A program made the translations under genes and the position numbers. From contig WJYK01000009.1 of NCBI GenBank assembly GCA_009668225.1, positions 124,001-188,000 on the forward strand: 64,000 nucleotides of DNA. Reading direction: 5' to 3'. The notes under the pieces were generated by a model. It did no database searches. It had not been told where the DNA came from and worked only from the letters and a program-made list of their open reading frames with translations. Below are positions 19,942 through 28,440 of the stretch, one piece after another. Every line of letters begins with the position of its first letter. Position 1 is the stretch's first letter. This DNA is from Enterobacteriaceae bacterium RIT693 (GTDB lineage Bacteria; Pseudomonadota; Gammaproteobacteria; Enterobacterales; Enterobacteriaceae).

Positions 19942-21420
19942 TTAAGCGTTGGACCAACTTTGAATGGAGTCTGTGTTATCCAAATCGCCGTGCAGTACCT
20001 GATACGATTTCTTTAAAATGACATCAGTATGCTGCGTTAACTCCCTGAAGATCCCCTTGTTTAATGCCTCATAGCGCTTAGCGTTGCTTTCAACGGGCAT
20101 AAACACGTCTTTGACCCGCACCATGCTTCCAACAGCCGCTTCGTAGCTCGGGTACAACCCTAGCCCAACGGCGGTATTGATGGCTGCCCCCAGGCTGGCG
20201 CAGCCGTTGATGGCGTTACGCCTGACCGGCAGGTTGAATACGTCGGCAAAGATTTGCATAAACAGGTCGCTGTTGGAGCCGCCGCCGGTGATGATCACGT
20301 GTTTGGCAAAGTGGTCCATCTCATTGCACATATTGTCGTAATTGTTTTTCAGCGTCAGCGCGATGCTTTCAAGGATTGAGCGGTAAATCCACGCGTAGTC
20401 CATGCTGGAATCAAAGCCAATCATGATCCCACGTTTGAACGGTTCCCAGGGGTTGGTCAGCCAGTCCAGAACGGTCATCAGGCCATTGCAGCCCGGCGGC
20501 ACCAGAGCAGCTTTCTTATTCAGCAGCCCTTCCGGCGAGAGGTTTTGCGCTTTCGCGTCCTGAATCAGCGACTCGCCCAGCATGTCCCGCAGCCAGCTCA
20601 CCGTCCACATCCCCTTACGAATGCCGTAACCTTCATACAGCAGCGTTTCCGGAATGGACGACATAATTGGCCAGTAGGCCGTCGGCGCTTTTGGCAGCGC
20701 TTTGCCGTTCATCATCAGCGCGATATAGGTGCCGAGGGAAATCACCGCTGTCTCGTCATCCAGCAGCCCGGCACCCAGCGCCTCCACCGGTTTATCGCTG
20801 GTGGTACAAACGACCGGTAACCCAGCCGGGAACCCCGTTGCCTGAGCGGCTTTCTGCGTGAGTTGACCGATGACCGTGCCCGGCATCTGAACATCAAACA
20901 GCATGGTGCGCGGAATATTAAATTTCTTCAGCACGTCGTCATCGTCGCTCCACGACCACGTTTTGTAATCCACAGGCCACTGGCCAAAATAGTTGGCGAT
21001 ATTGTCTTTGAACTCCCCGGTTAAGCGGTGCGACAAATACCCCGAGAATGATGTGACCCAGGCGACATCAGGGTTAGTGTGCTCGTAAGGCCGGGTGACG
21101 CGAGCATCCTGCCAGCTGATCAGCGGCTCAGCGGGGGTGCCATCGGCTTTTAACAACGCGCGGCAGCAGCGGATAGAACCAAGACCAATCCCGACGATGG
21201 CGTCCTTGTTTCCCGTGAAATTGCTCATCAAATCCTGACCGGCGCGGCACAGCGAGTCCCACAGATCGTCGTCGGGGTGTTCGGCGGTATCTGCGTCCGG
21301 CGTGTGCATCGGCTGGAGCTGCCCCTTGCCTTCGCAGACGATATTGCCTGCCAGATCGTACATAACGACTTTTGTACTCTGGCTGCCACCATCAATCCCA
21401 ATGATGTATTTCTTCGACAT
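19942..21420 (-). CDS. ygcE: YgcE, FGGY-family carbohydrate kinase of unknown substrate
   Basis: Sugar/polyol kinase of 492 aa, the same length as E. coli YgcE. The ATP-binding phosphate-1 loop is IGIDGGSQSTKVVMYDL, the substrate region contains GIGLGSIRCCRALLKADG, and the C-terminal domain has HVIITGGGSNSDLFMQIFADV. FGGY kinases include glycerol, xylulose and gluconate kinases. The substrate here is not known, though the presence of a GlpP-like regulator in the cluster makes a three-carbon substrate worth testing. It starts 26 bp after the yqcE stop, so the two form an operon controlled from the yqcE leader. Confidence 0.93.
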   Translation of the reverse strand: MSKKYIIGIDGGSQSTKVVMYDLAGNIVCEGKGQLQPMHTPDADTAEHPDDDLWDSLCRAGQDLMSNFTGNKDAIVGIGLGSIRCCRALLKADGTPAEPLISWQDARVTRPYEHTNPDVAWVTSFSGYLSHRLTGEFKDNIANYFGQWPVDYKTWSWSDDDDVLKKFNIPRTMLFDVQMPGTVIGQLTQKAAQATGFPAGLPVVCTTSDKPVEALGAGLLDDETAVISLGTYIALMMNGKALPKAPTAYWPIMSSIPETLLYEGYGIRKGMWTVSWLRDMLGESLIQDAKAQNLSPEGLLNKKAALVPPGCNGLMTVLDWLTNPWEPFKRGIMIGFDSSMDYAWIYRSILESIALTLKNNYDNMCNEMDHFAKHVIITGGGSNSDLFMQIFADVFNLPVRRNAINGCASLGAAINTAVGLGLYPSYEAAVGSMVRVKDVFMPVESNAKRYEALNKGIFRELTQHTDVILKKSYQVLHGDLDNTDSIQSWSNA

Positions 21421-21446
21421 TGCCTTTCTCCTTCAATTTTCCCTCA

Positions 21447-22745
21447 TCACTCGCCCGTTGCGGCCAGCGATGCCAATTTTTCCTGTGCCACGTCGGCTGC
21501 GTGAATTTTGCGGATCAGCAAAAAGGCAAACACGATGACCATGCACAGCGCGGCGAATCCCATCAGCCACATGTTGCGGTAGGCTTCCTCAGCCGGAAGG
21601 GTGTCCTGCCAGTGGCCGACCACCGGGTAAACGAACACGTCCGGCAGGAAGCCTATGACCGAACAGATACCCACGGTTGTGCCCATAATGTAGGGCGGCG
21701 TTCTGGCTTCGCCGGGGCAGGCCCAGTACAGCCCGCGCGAGGCGTAGCAGGTGAAACCCAGCAGCAGAATCAGGCTAATACCCATGGCGACGGACTGAGG
21801 GTTTGAGTTTGTCGCCAGTAGCGCAACCAGCGCCACGGCTCCGACAATAGAGAGCAGCTGCACAACGCGAGTCGGCGACTTGATTCGGCTGTAGGTGGTA
21901 ATGATGCCGCCCAGCGGGCCGCAAATGGCGCGGAAGATTTTATTTATCACGATGCCCATATAGCTGGCGGCCACCAGCGACATGCCGTACATCTCCGTCA
22001 GGTAGTTAGTTGAGTAGCTCAGAATCGCATAGATAGTGTAGACCCCGAAGATAACCATGCTGCAATACCAGGTGGTGCTGATGCGTAAAACGGAAAGAAT
22101 ATCTTTAAGCTGGAAGGCCGGTTTTTTTGCCTCCTGAGTACCTTCTGTGCGGCCGGTATACCCGTCGCTGACGAAGAACCAGCACAGCACGCCGAGCGCG
22201 ATATAAACGCCGCTGTAAATCAGAATGACGGCTTTAAGGCTGTTAGCATCTTCCGGGGCGAAACGCGAGAACACCCACATAGTAAAGACCGCCAGCGCCA
22301 TCACCCCAACGCCCCGCAGGCCTTCCATCCAGCCCATGATTTTCCCCTGCTCGCTGTGATCGCCCAGCAGGGAAGCGGCTTTAATTGAAACCGACCACAG
22401 CATCAGAATCGTGGTGACGGCGAAGGCGATCTGGATGACTATCATGACCCATAGCGGCGGGTAGAAAGCCATGACGATACCCAGAAGGCCGGTGGCAATC
22501 ATGGCCAGCGTCATCATTAAGCGGTGAGAAAATTTATCGGCAATGATCCCGCTGGGTGCATAAAGGATAATTGCGGTTATTCCGAACGTACTCATAATTA
22601 AGCCTATTTCGGTATTGCTAAATCCCATGAATTTTGCCATTGGGATTTGGTAAATATACCTTAAATAAGCAAGGTCAAAACTTACGCCACCACTGATACT
22701 TATTATTGCCAGCGTTAGCCAGCGACGAAAATTTGAATCACGCAT
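21447..22745 (-). CDS. yqcE: YqcE, MFS transporter
   Basis: Inner-membrane major-facilitator transporter of 432 aa with about 12 hydrophobic helices. The loop after helix 2 reads GIIADKFSHRLMM, a typical MFS signature. The pattern WYCSMVIFGVYTIYAILSYS and GLYWACPGEARTPPYIMG closely follows E. coli YqcE. The substrate is unknown. It is the first gene of a two-gene operon with ygcE and is divergent from ygcW; its 5' leader carries a terminator and a conserved block shared with the ygcW leader (see those entries). Confidence 0.92.
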   Translation of the reverse strand: MRDSNFRRWLTLAIISISGGVSFDLAYLRYIYQIPMAKFMGFSNTEIGLIMSTFGITAIILYAPSGIIADKFSHRLMMTLAMIATGLLGIVMAFYPPLWVMIVIQIAFAVTTILMLWSVSIKAASLLGDHSEQGKIMGWMEGLRGVGVMALAVFTMWVFSRFAPEDANSLKAVILIYSGVYIALGVLCWFFVSDGYTGRTEGTQEAKKPAFQLKDILSVLRISTTWYCSMVIFGVYTIYAILSYSTNYLTEMYGMSLVAASYMGIVINKIFRAICGPLGGIITTYSRIKSPTRVVQLLSIVGAVALVALLATNSNPQSVAMGISLILLLGFTCYASRGLYWACPGEARTPPYIMGTTVGICSVIGFLPDVFVYPVVGHWQDTLPAEEAYRNMWLMGFAALCMVIVFAFLLIRKIHAADVAQEKLASLAATGE

Positions 22746-22778
22746 GGTGTGCTCTCAGTGAGTAAGATTGTTAAAGAC

Positions 22779-22831
22779 AAAAAAAAGAGAAAAGCAACCA
22801 ATCCCCTGTGGGGGCTGATTACTTTTCTCAT
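22779..22831 (-). terminator. Leader terminator ahead of yqcE
   Basis: On the minus strand GAGAAAAG pairs with CTTTTCTC (8 bp), extended inward by TAA / TTG and an inner CCCC/GGGG hairpin, followed by eight T residues. It lies 33 bp before the yqcE start, so it must be bypassed for yqcE-ygcE expression. It is the twin of the hairpin at 23014-23066. Confidence 0.85.
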
Positions 22832-22843
22832 GGGCTCTAGTAA
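22819..22843 (-). promoter_or_regulatory. Conserved leader block (candidate antiterminator) of yqcE
   Basis: A 25-nt block starting TTACTAGAG and ending ATGAGAAAAGTAA, identical at 23 of 25 positions to the block at 23002-23026 on the other strand. TTACT can pair with the terminal AGTAA, which would take up part of the 5' arm of the terminator at 22779-22831. It begins about 5 nt after the predicted transcription start. Confidence 0.7.
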
Positions 22844-22854
22844 TTGCGGAGATT

Positions 22855-22895
22855 ATTATCATGGGAAGCGGTTTTTTAGTGTGAGAAATATCACG
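22855..22895 (-). promoter_or_regulatory. CRP site and promoter of yqcE-ygcE
   Basis: TGTGA-N6-TCACG at 22880-22895 matches the CRP consensus at 9 of 10 core positions. On the minus strand GATAAT (22855-22860) would be the -10 box, giving a start near 22848. The CRP centre then lies about 40 bp upstream of the start, close to the class II position. Confidence 0.7.
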
Positions 22896-22948
22896 CTATT
22901 GGTTTTCATGGTGAATGATATAGCGTTAAAGCCTTTTCATTATTGAGT

Positions 22949-22989
22949 TGTGATATTGATCACATAACATGACCAGCCGCTGTGATACT
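22949..22989 (+). promoter_or_regulatory. CRP site and promoter of ygcW operon
   Basis: TGTGA-TATTGA-TCACA at 22949-22964 is a perfect CRP core. GATACT at 22984-22989, preceded by TGT, would be the -10 box and give a start near 22996. The centre of the CRP site is then about 40 bp upstream, mirroring the yqcE side. Confidence 0.78.
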
Positions 22990-23001
22990 TATTTTAGCCA
23001 G

Positions 23002-23026
23002 TTACTAGAGACGATGAGAAAAGTAA
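23002..23026 (+). promoter_or_regulatory. Conserved leader block (candidate antiterminator) of ygcW
   Basis: Begins TTACTAGAG and ends ATGAGAAAAGTAA; matches 22819-22843 on the opposite strand at 23 of 25 positions. TTACT (23002-23006) can pair with AGTAA (23022-23026), competing with the terminator whose 5' arm starts at 23014. It begins about 6 nt after the predicted transcription start. Confidence 0.72.
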
Positions 23027-23066
23027 CTTCCCTTTCGGGGGGAGCTTGCTTTTCTCATTTTTTTTT
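23014..23066 (+). terminator. Leader terminator ahead of ygcW
   Basis: ATGAGAAAAG (23014-23023) pairs perfectly with CTTTTCTCAT (23049-23058), continued inward by TAA/TTG and a CTTCCC/GGGGAG stem, and is followed by nine T residues (23058-23066). Only 27 bp separate it from the ygcW start, so it is an attenuator, not the end of another gene. Confidence 0.9.
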
Positions 23067-23093
23067 GCGTTTAAAAAATTTAAGGAGTTCATC

Positions 23094-23879
23094 ATGTCGC
23101 TCAGCGCACTCAACGAATTCTCACTGGACTTCTTCTCGCTAAAAGGGAAGACGGCTATCGTCACCGGCGGCAACAGCGGGCTGGGGCAGGCGTTTGCTAT
23201 GGCGCTGGCGAAAGCCGGGGCGAATGTGTTTATTCCCACGGTGGTGGAAGAGAAAGGCGAAACGCGTCAACTTATTGAACAACAAGGCGTAAAAGTGGCG
23301 TTTATGACCGTTGATATTACCGAAAAAGGCGCACCTGCACAGGTCATTGCCCAGTGCCTTGAAACTTTCGGCTCGGTCGATATCCTGGTCAATAATGCCG
23401 GGATTTGTAAGCTCAACAAGGTGCTGGACTTTGGCCGCGCCGACTGGGATCCGATGATCAATATCAACCTGACCGCCGCCTTTGAATTAAGCCACGAAGC
23501 GGCAAAAGTGATGATTCCTCAAAAGCACGGGAAAATCATTAATATCTGTTCATTATTTTCTTATCTTGGCGGCCAGTGGTCTCCGGCTTATTCCGCGACA
23601 AAACACGCACTGGCTGGCTTAACGAAAGCCTATTGTGATGAATTAGGTCAATATAATATTCAAGTGAACGGTATCGCGCCGGGTTATTATGCCACCGATA
23701 TTACTACTGAAACCCGTAAAAACCCCGAAACCAATAAGCGCGTGCTTGACCATATTCCAGCCAACCGCTGGGGTGAAACTCAGGATCTCATGGGGGCAAT
23801 GGTTTATTTATCCAGCCGCGCTTCGGATTATGTGAATGGCCATTTATTAGTGGTTGATGGTGGTTATTTAGTCAGGTAA
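23094..23879 (+). CDS. ygcW: YgcW, short-chain dehydrogenase/reductase
   Basis: NAD(P)-dependent SDR oxidoreductase of 261 aa, as in E. coli. The Rossmann motif is TGGNSGLGQAFAMALAKAG, followed by NNAGIC, the catalytic Ser region ICSLFSYLGG, YSATK, and the family's IAPGYYATD. The substrate is unknown. ATG 23094 (MSLSALNEFSLDFFSLKGK) lies behind TAAGGAG, 27 bp after the leader terminator; a longer frame from 23046 would start inside the terminator stem. It is the first gene of ygcW-ygcU-ygcS-ygcR-ygcQ. Confidence 0.94.
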   Translation: MSLSALNEFSLDFFSLKGKTAIVTGGNSGLGQAFAMALAKAGANVFIPTVVEEKGETRQLIEQQGVKVAFMTVDITEKGAPAQVIAQCLETFGSVDILVNNAGICKLNKVLDFGRADWDPMININLTAAFELSHEAAKVMIPQKHGKIINICSLFSYLGGQWSPAYSATKHALAGLTKAYCDELGQYNIQVNGIAPGYYATDITTETRKNPETNKRVLDHIPANRWGETQDLMGAMVYLSSRASDYVNGHLLVVDGGYLVR

Positions 23880-23949
23880 TTCTCGCAGGGTGGTTCCTGC
23901 TTTCTCTTATTTTTATCCGTATTCCCTTATTGGTCAGGAAGGAGTTGTC

Positions 23950-25404
23950 ATGTCTTTATCTCGCGAAGCAATTGTGGATCAATTAAAAGAAATCGTTGGC
24001 CCACAGCAGGTTATTACCGATGAGAAAGTATTGCAGAAAAACAGTATCGACCGGTTCAGAAAATATGCGGATATTCATGGCGTGTACACTCAGCCGCTGC
24101 CGGCCGCGGTAGTGAAACTGCAGAGCGCTGAGCAAGTCTCCAGCGTGCTGGCGTTTCTGAACAGCAACCGCATCACCTGTATCCCGCGCACCGGTGCGTC
24201 GGCAACGGAAGGCGGCCTCGAAACCGTGGTGAAAAACACCGTGGTGCTGGACGGCTCCGGGCTGAACAAAATTATCGATATCGATATTGAAAACATGCAG
24301 GCGACCGCCCAATGCGGCGTTCCGCTGGAAGTGCTGGAAGATGCGCTGCGCGCAAAGGGTTATACCACCGGCCACTCTCCGCAATCCAAGCCGCTGGCGC
24401 AAATGGGGGGCCTCGTCGCAACCCGCAGCATCGGCCAGTTCTCAACGCTTTATGGCGCAATTGAAGACATGGTGGTTGGCCTGGAAGCCGTCTTCCCTGA
24501 CGGCAGCATCACGCGCATCAAAAATGTACCGCGCCGCGCCGCTGGCCCGGATATCCGCCATGTGATTATCGGTAACGAAGGGGCGCTCTGCTACATCACC
24601 GAAGTGACGGTGAAAATCTTCAAATACACGCCGGAAAACAACCTGTTCTACGGCTACATCCTCGACAACATGAAAATCGGCTTCAACATCCTGCGTGAAG
24701 TGATGGTTGAGGGTTACCGTCCATCGATTGCCCGCCTGTATGACGCCGAAGATGGCACCCAGCACTTTACCCATTTTGCCGACGGTAAATGCGTGCTGAT
24801 CTTTATGGCGGAGGGTTCTAAACGGCTGGCTGAGGCGACCGGAGCAGGGATTGAAGAGGTTGTGTCCCGCTACCCGGAATGCAAAAAAGTGGACAGCAAG
24901 CTTATCGAAACCTGGTTTAATAACCTGAACTGGGGGCCAGATAAAGTCGCCGCCGAACGCGTTCAGATTATGAAAACCGGCAATATGGGCTTTACCACTG
25001 AAGTCTCCGGAAGCTGGAGCTGCATTAATGAGATTTACCACAATGTGATCGAGCGCATTCGCAACGAATTTCCTCATGCAGGCGACATCACTATGCTTGG
25101 CGGTCACTCCTCCCACAGTTACATCAACGGCACCAACATGTACTTCGTCTATGACTACAACGTGGTGGACTGCAAACCGGAAGAGGAAATCGACAAGTAC
25201 CACAACCCGCTGAATAAAATCATCGTTGAAGAGACGATTCGCCTCGGCGGCTCGATGGTGCACCACCACGGTATCGGTAAACACCGCGTGCACTGGTCAA
25301 AGCTGGAGCACGGCAGCGCATGGCCAATCATGCAGGGCCTGAAAGATCGGTACGATCCGAACGGCATCATGAATACCGGCACGATTTGGCCGATGGAAAA
25401 GTAA
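23950..25404 (+). CDS. ygcU: YgcU, FAD-linked oxidase
   Basis: Flavoprotein of the vanillyl-alcohol-oxidase/PCMH family, 484 aa, equal to E. coli YgcU. The FAD-binding domain shows CIPRTGASATEGG, QCGVPLEVLEDALRAKG, and MGGLVATRSIGQFSTLYGAIEDMV; the C-terminal FAD_oxidase_C domain ends with SMVHHHGIGKHRVHWSKLEHG, similar to alkylglycerone-phosphate-synthase-like members. It probably oxidises a hydroxy-acid or related substrate and passes electrons to the YgcR/YgcQ flavoprotein encoded downstream. ATG 23950 follows AGGAAGGAGTTGTC. A hairpin terminator lies after its stop. Confidence 0.93.
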   Translation: MSLSREAIVDQLKEIVGPQQVITDEKVLQKNSIDRFRKYADIHGVYTQPLPAAVVKLQSAEQVSSVLAFLNSNRITCIPRTGASATEGGLETVVKNTVVLDGSGLNKIIDIDIENMQATAQCGVPLEVLEDALRAKGYTTGHSPQSKPLAQMGGLVATRSIGQFSTLYGAIEDMVVGLEAVFPDGSITRIKNVPRRAAGPDIRHVIIGNEGALCYITEVTVKIFKYTPENNLFYGYILDNMKIGFNILREVMVEGYRPSIARLYDAEDGTQHFTHFADGKCVLIFMAEGSKRLAEATGAGIEEVVSRYPECKKVDSKLIETWFNNLNWGPDKVAAERVQIMKTGNMGFTTEVSGSWSCINEIYHNVIERIRNEFPHAGDITMLGGHSSHSYINGTNMYFVYDYNVVDCKPEEEIDKYHNPLNKIIVEETIRLGGSMVHHHGIGKHRVHWSKLEHGSAWPIMQGLKDRYDPNGIMNTGTIWPMEK

Positions 25405-25412
25405 CCGTACAG

Positions 25413-25436
25413 GTCGGCTCTCAGGAGCCGACTTTT
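25413..25436 (+). terminator. Internal terminator between ygcU and ygcS
   Basis: A perfect 8-bp stem GTCGGCTC / GAGCCGAC with a TCAG loop and TTTT tail in the 60-bp ygcU-ygcS gap; likely a partial terminator within the operon. Confidence 0.75.
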
Positions 25437-25464
25437 CTACTTACGGATCGACAAAGGAATCAGT

Positions 25465-26820
25465 ATGCACGCCGAACCGGTTCGTATGGATGACCTGCCG
25501 CTTAATCGCTTTCATTTACGCATCGCCGGGCTGACTTTCGGCGCCCACCTGACGGACGGCTACGTGCTGGGCGTGATTGGCTTTGCGCTGGTGATGATTA
25601 CGCCGCAAATGGGCCTGACGCCGCTACAGGAAGGGTTGGTAGGCGGTTCGGCGCTGTTTGGGCTGTTTCTTGGCAGCCTGGTGCTGGGCTGGATCTCCGA
25701 TCATATTGGCCGGCAGAAAATCTTTAACTTCAGCTTTGTGCTCATCACGCTGGCCTCTTTTTTACAGTTTTTCGTGAGCAACGTGGAACAGCTGATCCTG
25801 CTACGGGTGCTGATCGGCATCGGGCTTGGCGGCGATTATTCCGTAGGCCATACCATGCTGGCCGAATTTGCCCCACGCAAACATCGCGGCGTGCTGCTAG
25901 GCGCGTTCAGCGTGGTCTGGACGCTGGGCTATGTGCTGGCAAGCCTGATTGGCCATTTAATGGTGGACAGCGGGTCGGATGCCTGGCGCTGGCTGCTGGC
26001 TTCCGCCGCGTTTCCCGCGCTGTTAATCACGTTCTTACGCTGGGGTACTCCGGAGTCACCCCGCTGGCTGATGCGCCAGGGGCGAGTGTCCGAGGCCCAC
26101 CAGATTGTGCGTCGCTGCTTCGGCGAACATGTTGTTATCAGCGATGAAATTGCGGTGCCGACCTCCCGCCATCTCCGCACGTTGTTTTCCGAGCAATACT
26201 GGCGGCGCACCGCGTTTAATAGCCTGTTCTTTGTTTGCCTGGTTATCCCCTGGTTTGCGATTTACACCTGGCTGCCGTCTATTACCGGGCTGCTGGGGAT
26301 GCAGGATGGCCTGACGGCCAGTTTGTTGCTGAATATGGTGCTGGTGATAGGGGCGATTGTGGGCCTTGTGCTGACCCACCGCTGTTCACGTCGCGGCTTC
26401 TTGATCGGCGGCTTTCTGGTGCTGTTCTTAAGCCTCACCGCGCTGGCGCTGGTGCCGGAACAACACAGCACGCTTATCCTGCTGCTGTTCTTTATTTTTA
26501 CTCTGACGATTTCAGCTGTCAGCAATCTGGTGGGGGTGTTGCCCGCTGAGAGTTTCCCGACCGATATCCGCTCGCTGGGCGTCGGTTTTGCGACGTCAAT
26601 GAGCCGCTTCGGCTCGGCCATCAGCACCGGCCTGCTGCCGGTGGCGCTGGTCTCCTTCGGCGTGCAGAACACCATGCTGCTGCTGAGTGCGGTTCTGATG
26701 CTGGGGCTGCTGGTTTCGGTCTTTTGGGCACCGGAAACGCGAAACATGAGCCTCGTTGCCGCCTCCGGGAATAAGGAACAGGCGCCGGGAGTGAACCATG
26801 AACATTCTGTTAGCCTTTAA
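25465..26820 (+). CDS. ygcS: YgcS, MFS transporter
   Basis: Inner-membrane transporter of 451 aa with about 12 helices, of the sugar-porter/metabolite:H+ type. GWISDHIGRQKIF after helix 2, GIGLGGDYSVGHTMLAEFAPR in helix 4-5 and the late PAESFPTDIRSLGVGFATSMSR are hallmarks of the SP/AAHS group. Substrate unknown; it probably takes up the compound oxidised by the cluster. It ends inside the start of ygcR (23-bp overlap), so the two are coupled. Confidence 0.93.
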   Translation: MHAEPVRMDDLPLNRFHLRIAGLTFGAHLTDGYVLGVIGFALVMITPQMGLTPLQEGLVGGSALFGLFLGSLVLGWISDHIGRQKIFNFSFVLITLASFLQFFVSNVEQLILLRVLIGIGLGGDYSVGHTMLAEFAPRKHRGVLLGAFSVVWTLGYVLASLIGHLMVDSGSDAWRWLLASAAFPALLITFLRWGTPESPRWLMRQGRVSEAHQIVRRCFGEHVVISDEIAVPTSRHLRTLFSEQYWRRTAFNSLFFVCLVIPWFAIYTWLPSITGLLGMQDGLTASLLLNMVLVIGAIVGLVLTHRCSRRGFLIGGFLVLFLSLTALALVPEQHSTLILLLFFIFTLTISAVSNLVGVLPAESFPTDIRSLGVGFATSMSRFGSAISTGLLPVALVSFGVQNTMLLLSAVLMLGLLVSVFWAPETRNMSLVAASGNKEQAPGVNHEHSVSL

Positions 26821-27577
26821 GGCCGAACCAGACCTCTCCATGCTGGCGGAAAAAGACTGGCTGGCCGCGAAACATCAAGGGCTGGACACCTCTGTCACTC
26901 GTCCTTGCCTGGGCGAAGATGAGCAGGCTGCCGCCGAGATGCTGCTGCGACAGGAAGAAGGCCTGAAACTTACCGCGCTAAGCATAGGCAGCGAGCGTGC
27001 GGATAGCTTTCTGCGCCAGTTTAAGGCGCTGGGGTTCCAGCGGGTGGTACGGTTGAGGCTGGCGGGCGAGCTGACTTTTGCACCGGCATCGGTTGCCGCC
27101 TTATTGGCGGCCTGGCAGTGGCAAAATCCTCAATCGCTGGTGGTACTTGGGTCGCGTAGCGCCGAAGGCAACAGCGGCCAGACGGGCTTCTACCTTGCCG
27201 AAAAGCTAGGCTGGCTGTGCTTCAGTCAGGTCTATGATTTTACGGTGAACCCTGAGCTGCAGCAGGTTGAGCTGAAACAGCGATGTGCTACCGGAAAACG
27301 CCGCCTTACCGTGCGGCTGCCTGCGGTATTGATAATTGAAAGCCGGGGAGAATATTGCCTGAGAACGCCGGGCCTGCGGCAAAAACTGGCGGTAAAGGCC
27401 TCGGACGTTGAGGTTTTGCCTGTGGAAACGTTGGGTGCCGAGGTAGCCATGCCTGCGCTGGTCGAACTGGATAACCCTCAGCGACAGCGCGGCGGCTTAA
27501 TTATTCAGGGAAGCGATGCGGGTGAGAAGGCCCGTAGCCTTTACCGCGACTGGCTACGTAAAAGGATGCAGCCATGA
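26798..27577 (+). CDS. ygcR: YgcR, electron transfer flavoprotein beta subunit
   Basis: Beta (AMP-binding) subunit of an electron transfer flavoprotein, 259 aa, equal to E. coli YgcR. The beginning MNILLAFKAEPDLSML and LSIGSERADSFLRQFKALG follow the FixA/EtfB pattern. It pairs with YgcQ to carry electrons from a flavin dehydrogenase (YgcU is the likely donor) to YgcN/YgcO. It overlaps ygcS by 23 bp and ygcQ by 4 bp (ATGA). Confidence 0.9.
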   Translation: MNILLAFKAEPDLSMLAEKDWLAAKHQGLDTSVTRPCLGEDEQAAAEMLLRQEEGLKLTALSIGSERADSFLRQFKALGFQRVVRLRLAGELTFAPASVAALLAAWQWQNPQSLVVLGSRSAEGNSGQTGFYLAEKLGWLCFSQVYDFTVNPELQQVELKQRCATGKRRLTVRLPAVLIIESRGEYCLRTPGLRQKLAVKASDVEVLPVETLGAEVAMPALVELDNPQRQRGGLIIQGSDAGEKARSLYRDWLRKRMQP

Positions 27578-28440
27578 AAATTGCCCTGATCCTGCCCGAA
27601 TCCCGAAAAGCTGCCGTGCTGAACGCGTTCGGGAATTTTATTTCGTGTAGCGAGACTGAAAAAGTCCAGCTTGAAGGCTGGCTGCTGCCGGAGACTGAAT
27701 ACAGCGAGCCGCTGCTGGATGCGTTATGCGCGCACTATGCTCAGTCCCCTGCAAATGTTTTGCTGTTTCCTTCAGGCTGGCAGGGCGCGGAGCTGGCAAC
27801 CCGGCTGGCGTGCCGCCTGAAGGGGGAAGCCTGGAGTGCCGTCAGTGGGGTAAATATTACCCAAAAAACGGTGCGCAAAAATGCCTGCGGCGGCGCGCTG
27901 GTGGCTACTCTCCGGCTGCAAAATAAACCCTGGTGCCTGAGCGTTGCGGCCTCGCCGGGCGCAGAGAGCTGGCAGCCAGAGATAGAATATTCGCAGATTC
28001 CCGTAGCAGAACAGAAGCCTGCCTGGCTGGTTGAGTGTGCGTCCATTGCTGAGGAAAGTGCGTCCGGGCTGGCTGAAGCCAGGCTTGTGCTGGCGGTCGG
28101 GCGAGGAGTAGGCAGCCAGCAGGCGATGGAACAGGTTGAAGCCTGCGCCAGCGCGCTGGGGATGGAAACCGGCGCGAGCCGGGAAGCGGTGATGCACGCC
28201 TGGTGCAGCATGGACAAGCTGTTAGGGATGTCCGGTACTCAGGTTGCCGCCGACGTTTGTATTGCCGCAGGTATTTCCGGCGCACCTGCCTTTATCAGCG
28301 GCATTGCCCACAGCCGGTTTATCGTCGCTATTAACAACGACCCACAGGCGGCAATTTTTCGCCATGCCGACGTGGGGATTGTGGACGACCTGCTGCCGGT
28401 GTTAGCCGAGCTGCAAAACTGCGTCAGGGAAGATATTTAG
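27574..28440 (+). CDS. ygcQ: YgcQ, electron transfer flavoprotein alpha subunit
   Basis: Alpha (FAD-binding) subunit, 288 aa (E. coli 286). The C-terminal FAD domain has LAVGRGVGSQQAMEQVEACA, GASREAVMHAW, and ISGAPAFISGIAHSRFIVAINNDPQAAIF, as in FixB/EtfA. It overlaps ygcR by 4 bp. Its 3' end overlaps the convergent ygcP by 17 bp, so the two transcripts are antisense at their ends. Confidence 0.92.
   Translation: MKIALILPESRKAAVLNAFGNFISCSETEKVQLEGWLLPETEYSEPLLDALCAHYAQSPANVLLFPSGWQGAELATRLACRLKGEAWSAVSGVNITQKTVRKNACGGALVATLRLQNKPWCLSVAASPGAESWQPEIEYSQIPVAEQKPAWLVECASIAEESASGLAEARLVLAVGRGVGSQQAMEQVEACASALGMETGASREAVMHAWCSMDKLLGMSGTQVAADVCIAAGISGAPAFISGIAHSRFIVAINNDPQAAIFRHADVGIVDDLLPVLAELQNCVREDI

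Noticed and set aside
23014-23066. Leader peptide MRKV... starting inside the conserved block
   Set aside because: Both leaders have ATG AGA AAA GTA preceded by AGAG, but the frames diverge after four codons and neither stops before the gene starts; RNA structure explains the conservation better. It should still be kept as an alternative for translational attenuation.
24442-25293. Long minus-strand frame opposite ygcU
   Set aside because: It is a frame shadow of a well-conserved gene, with no ribosome-binding site and no family features. The same applies to the long frames opposite cysI, eno and relA.
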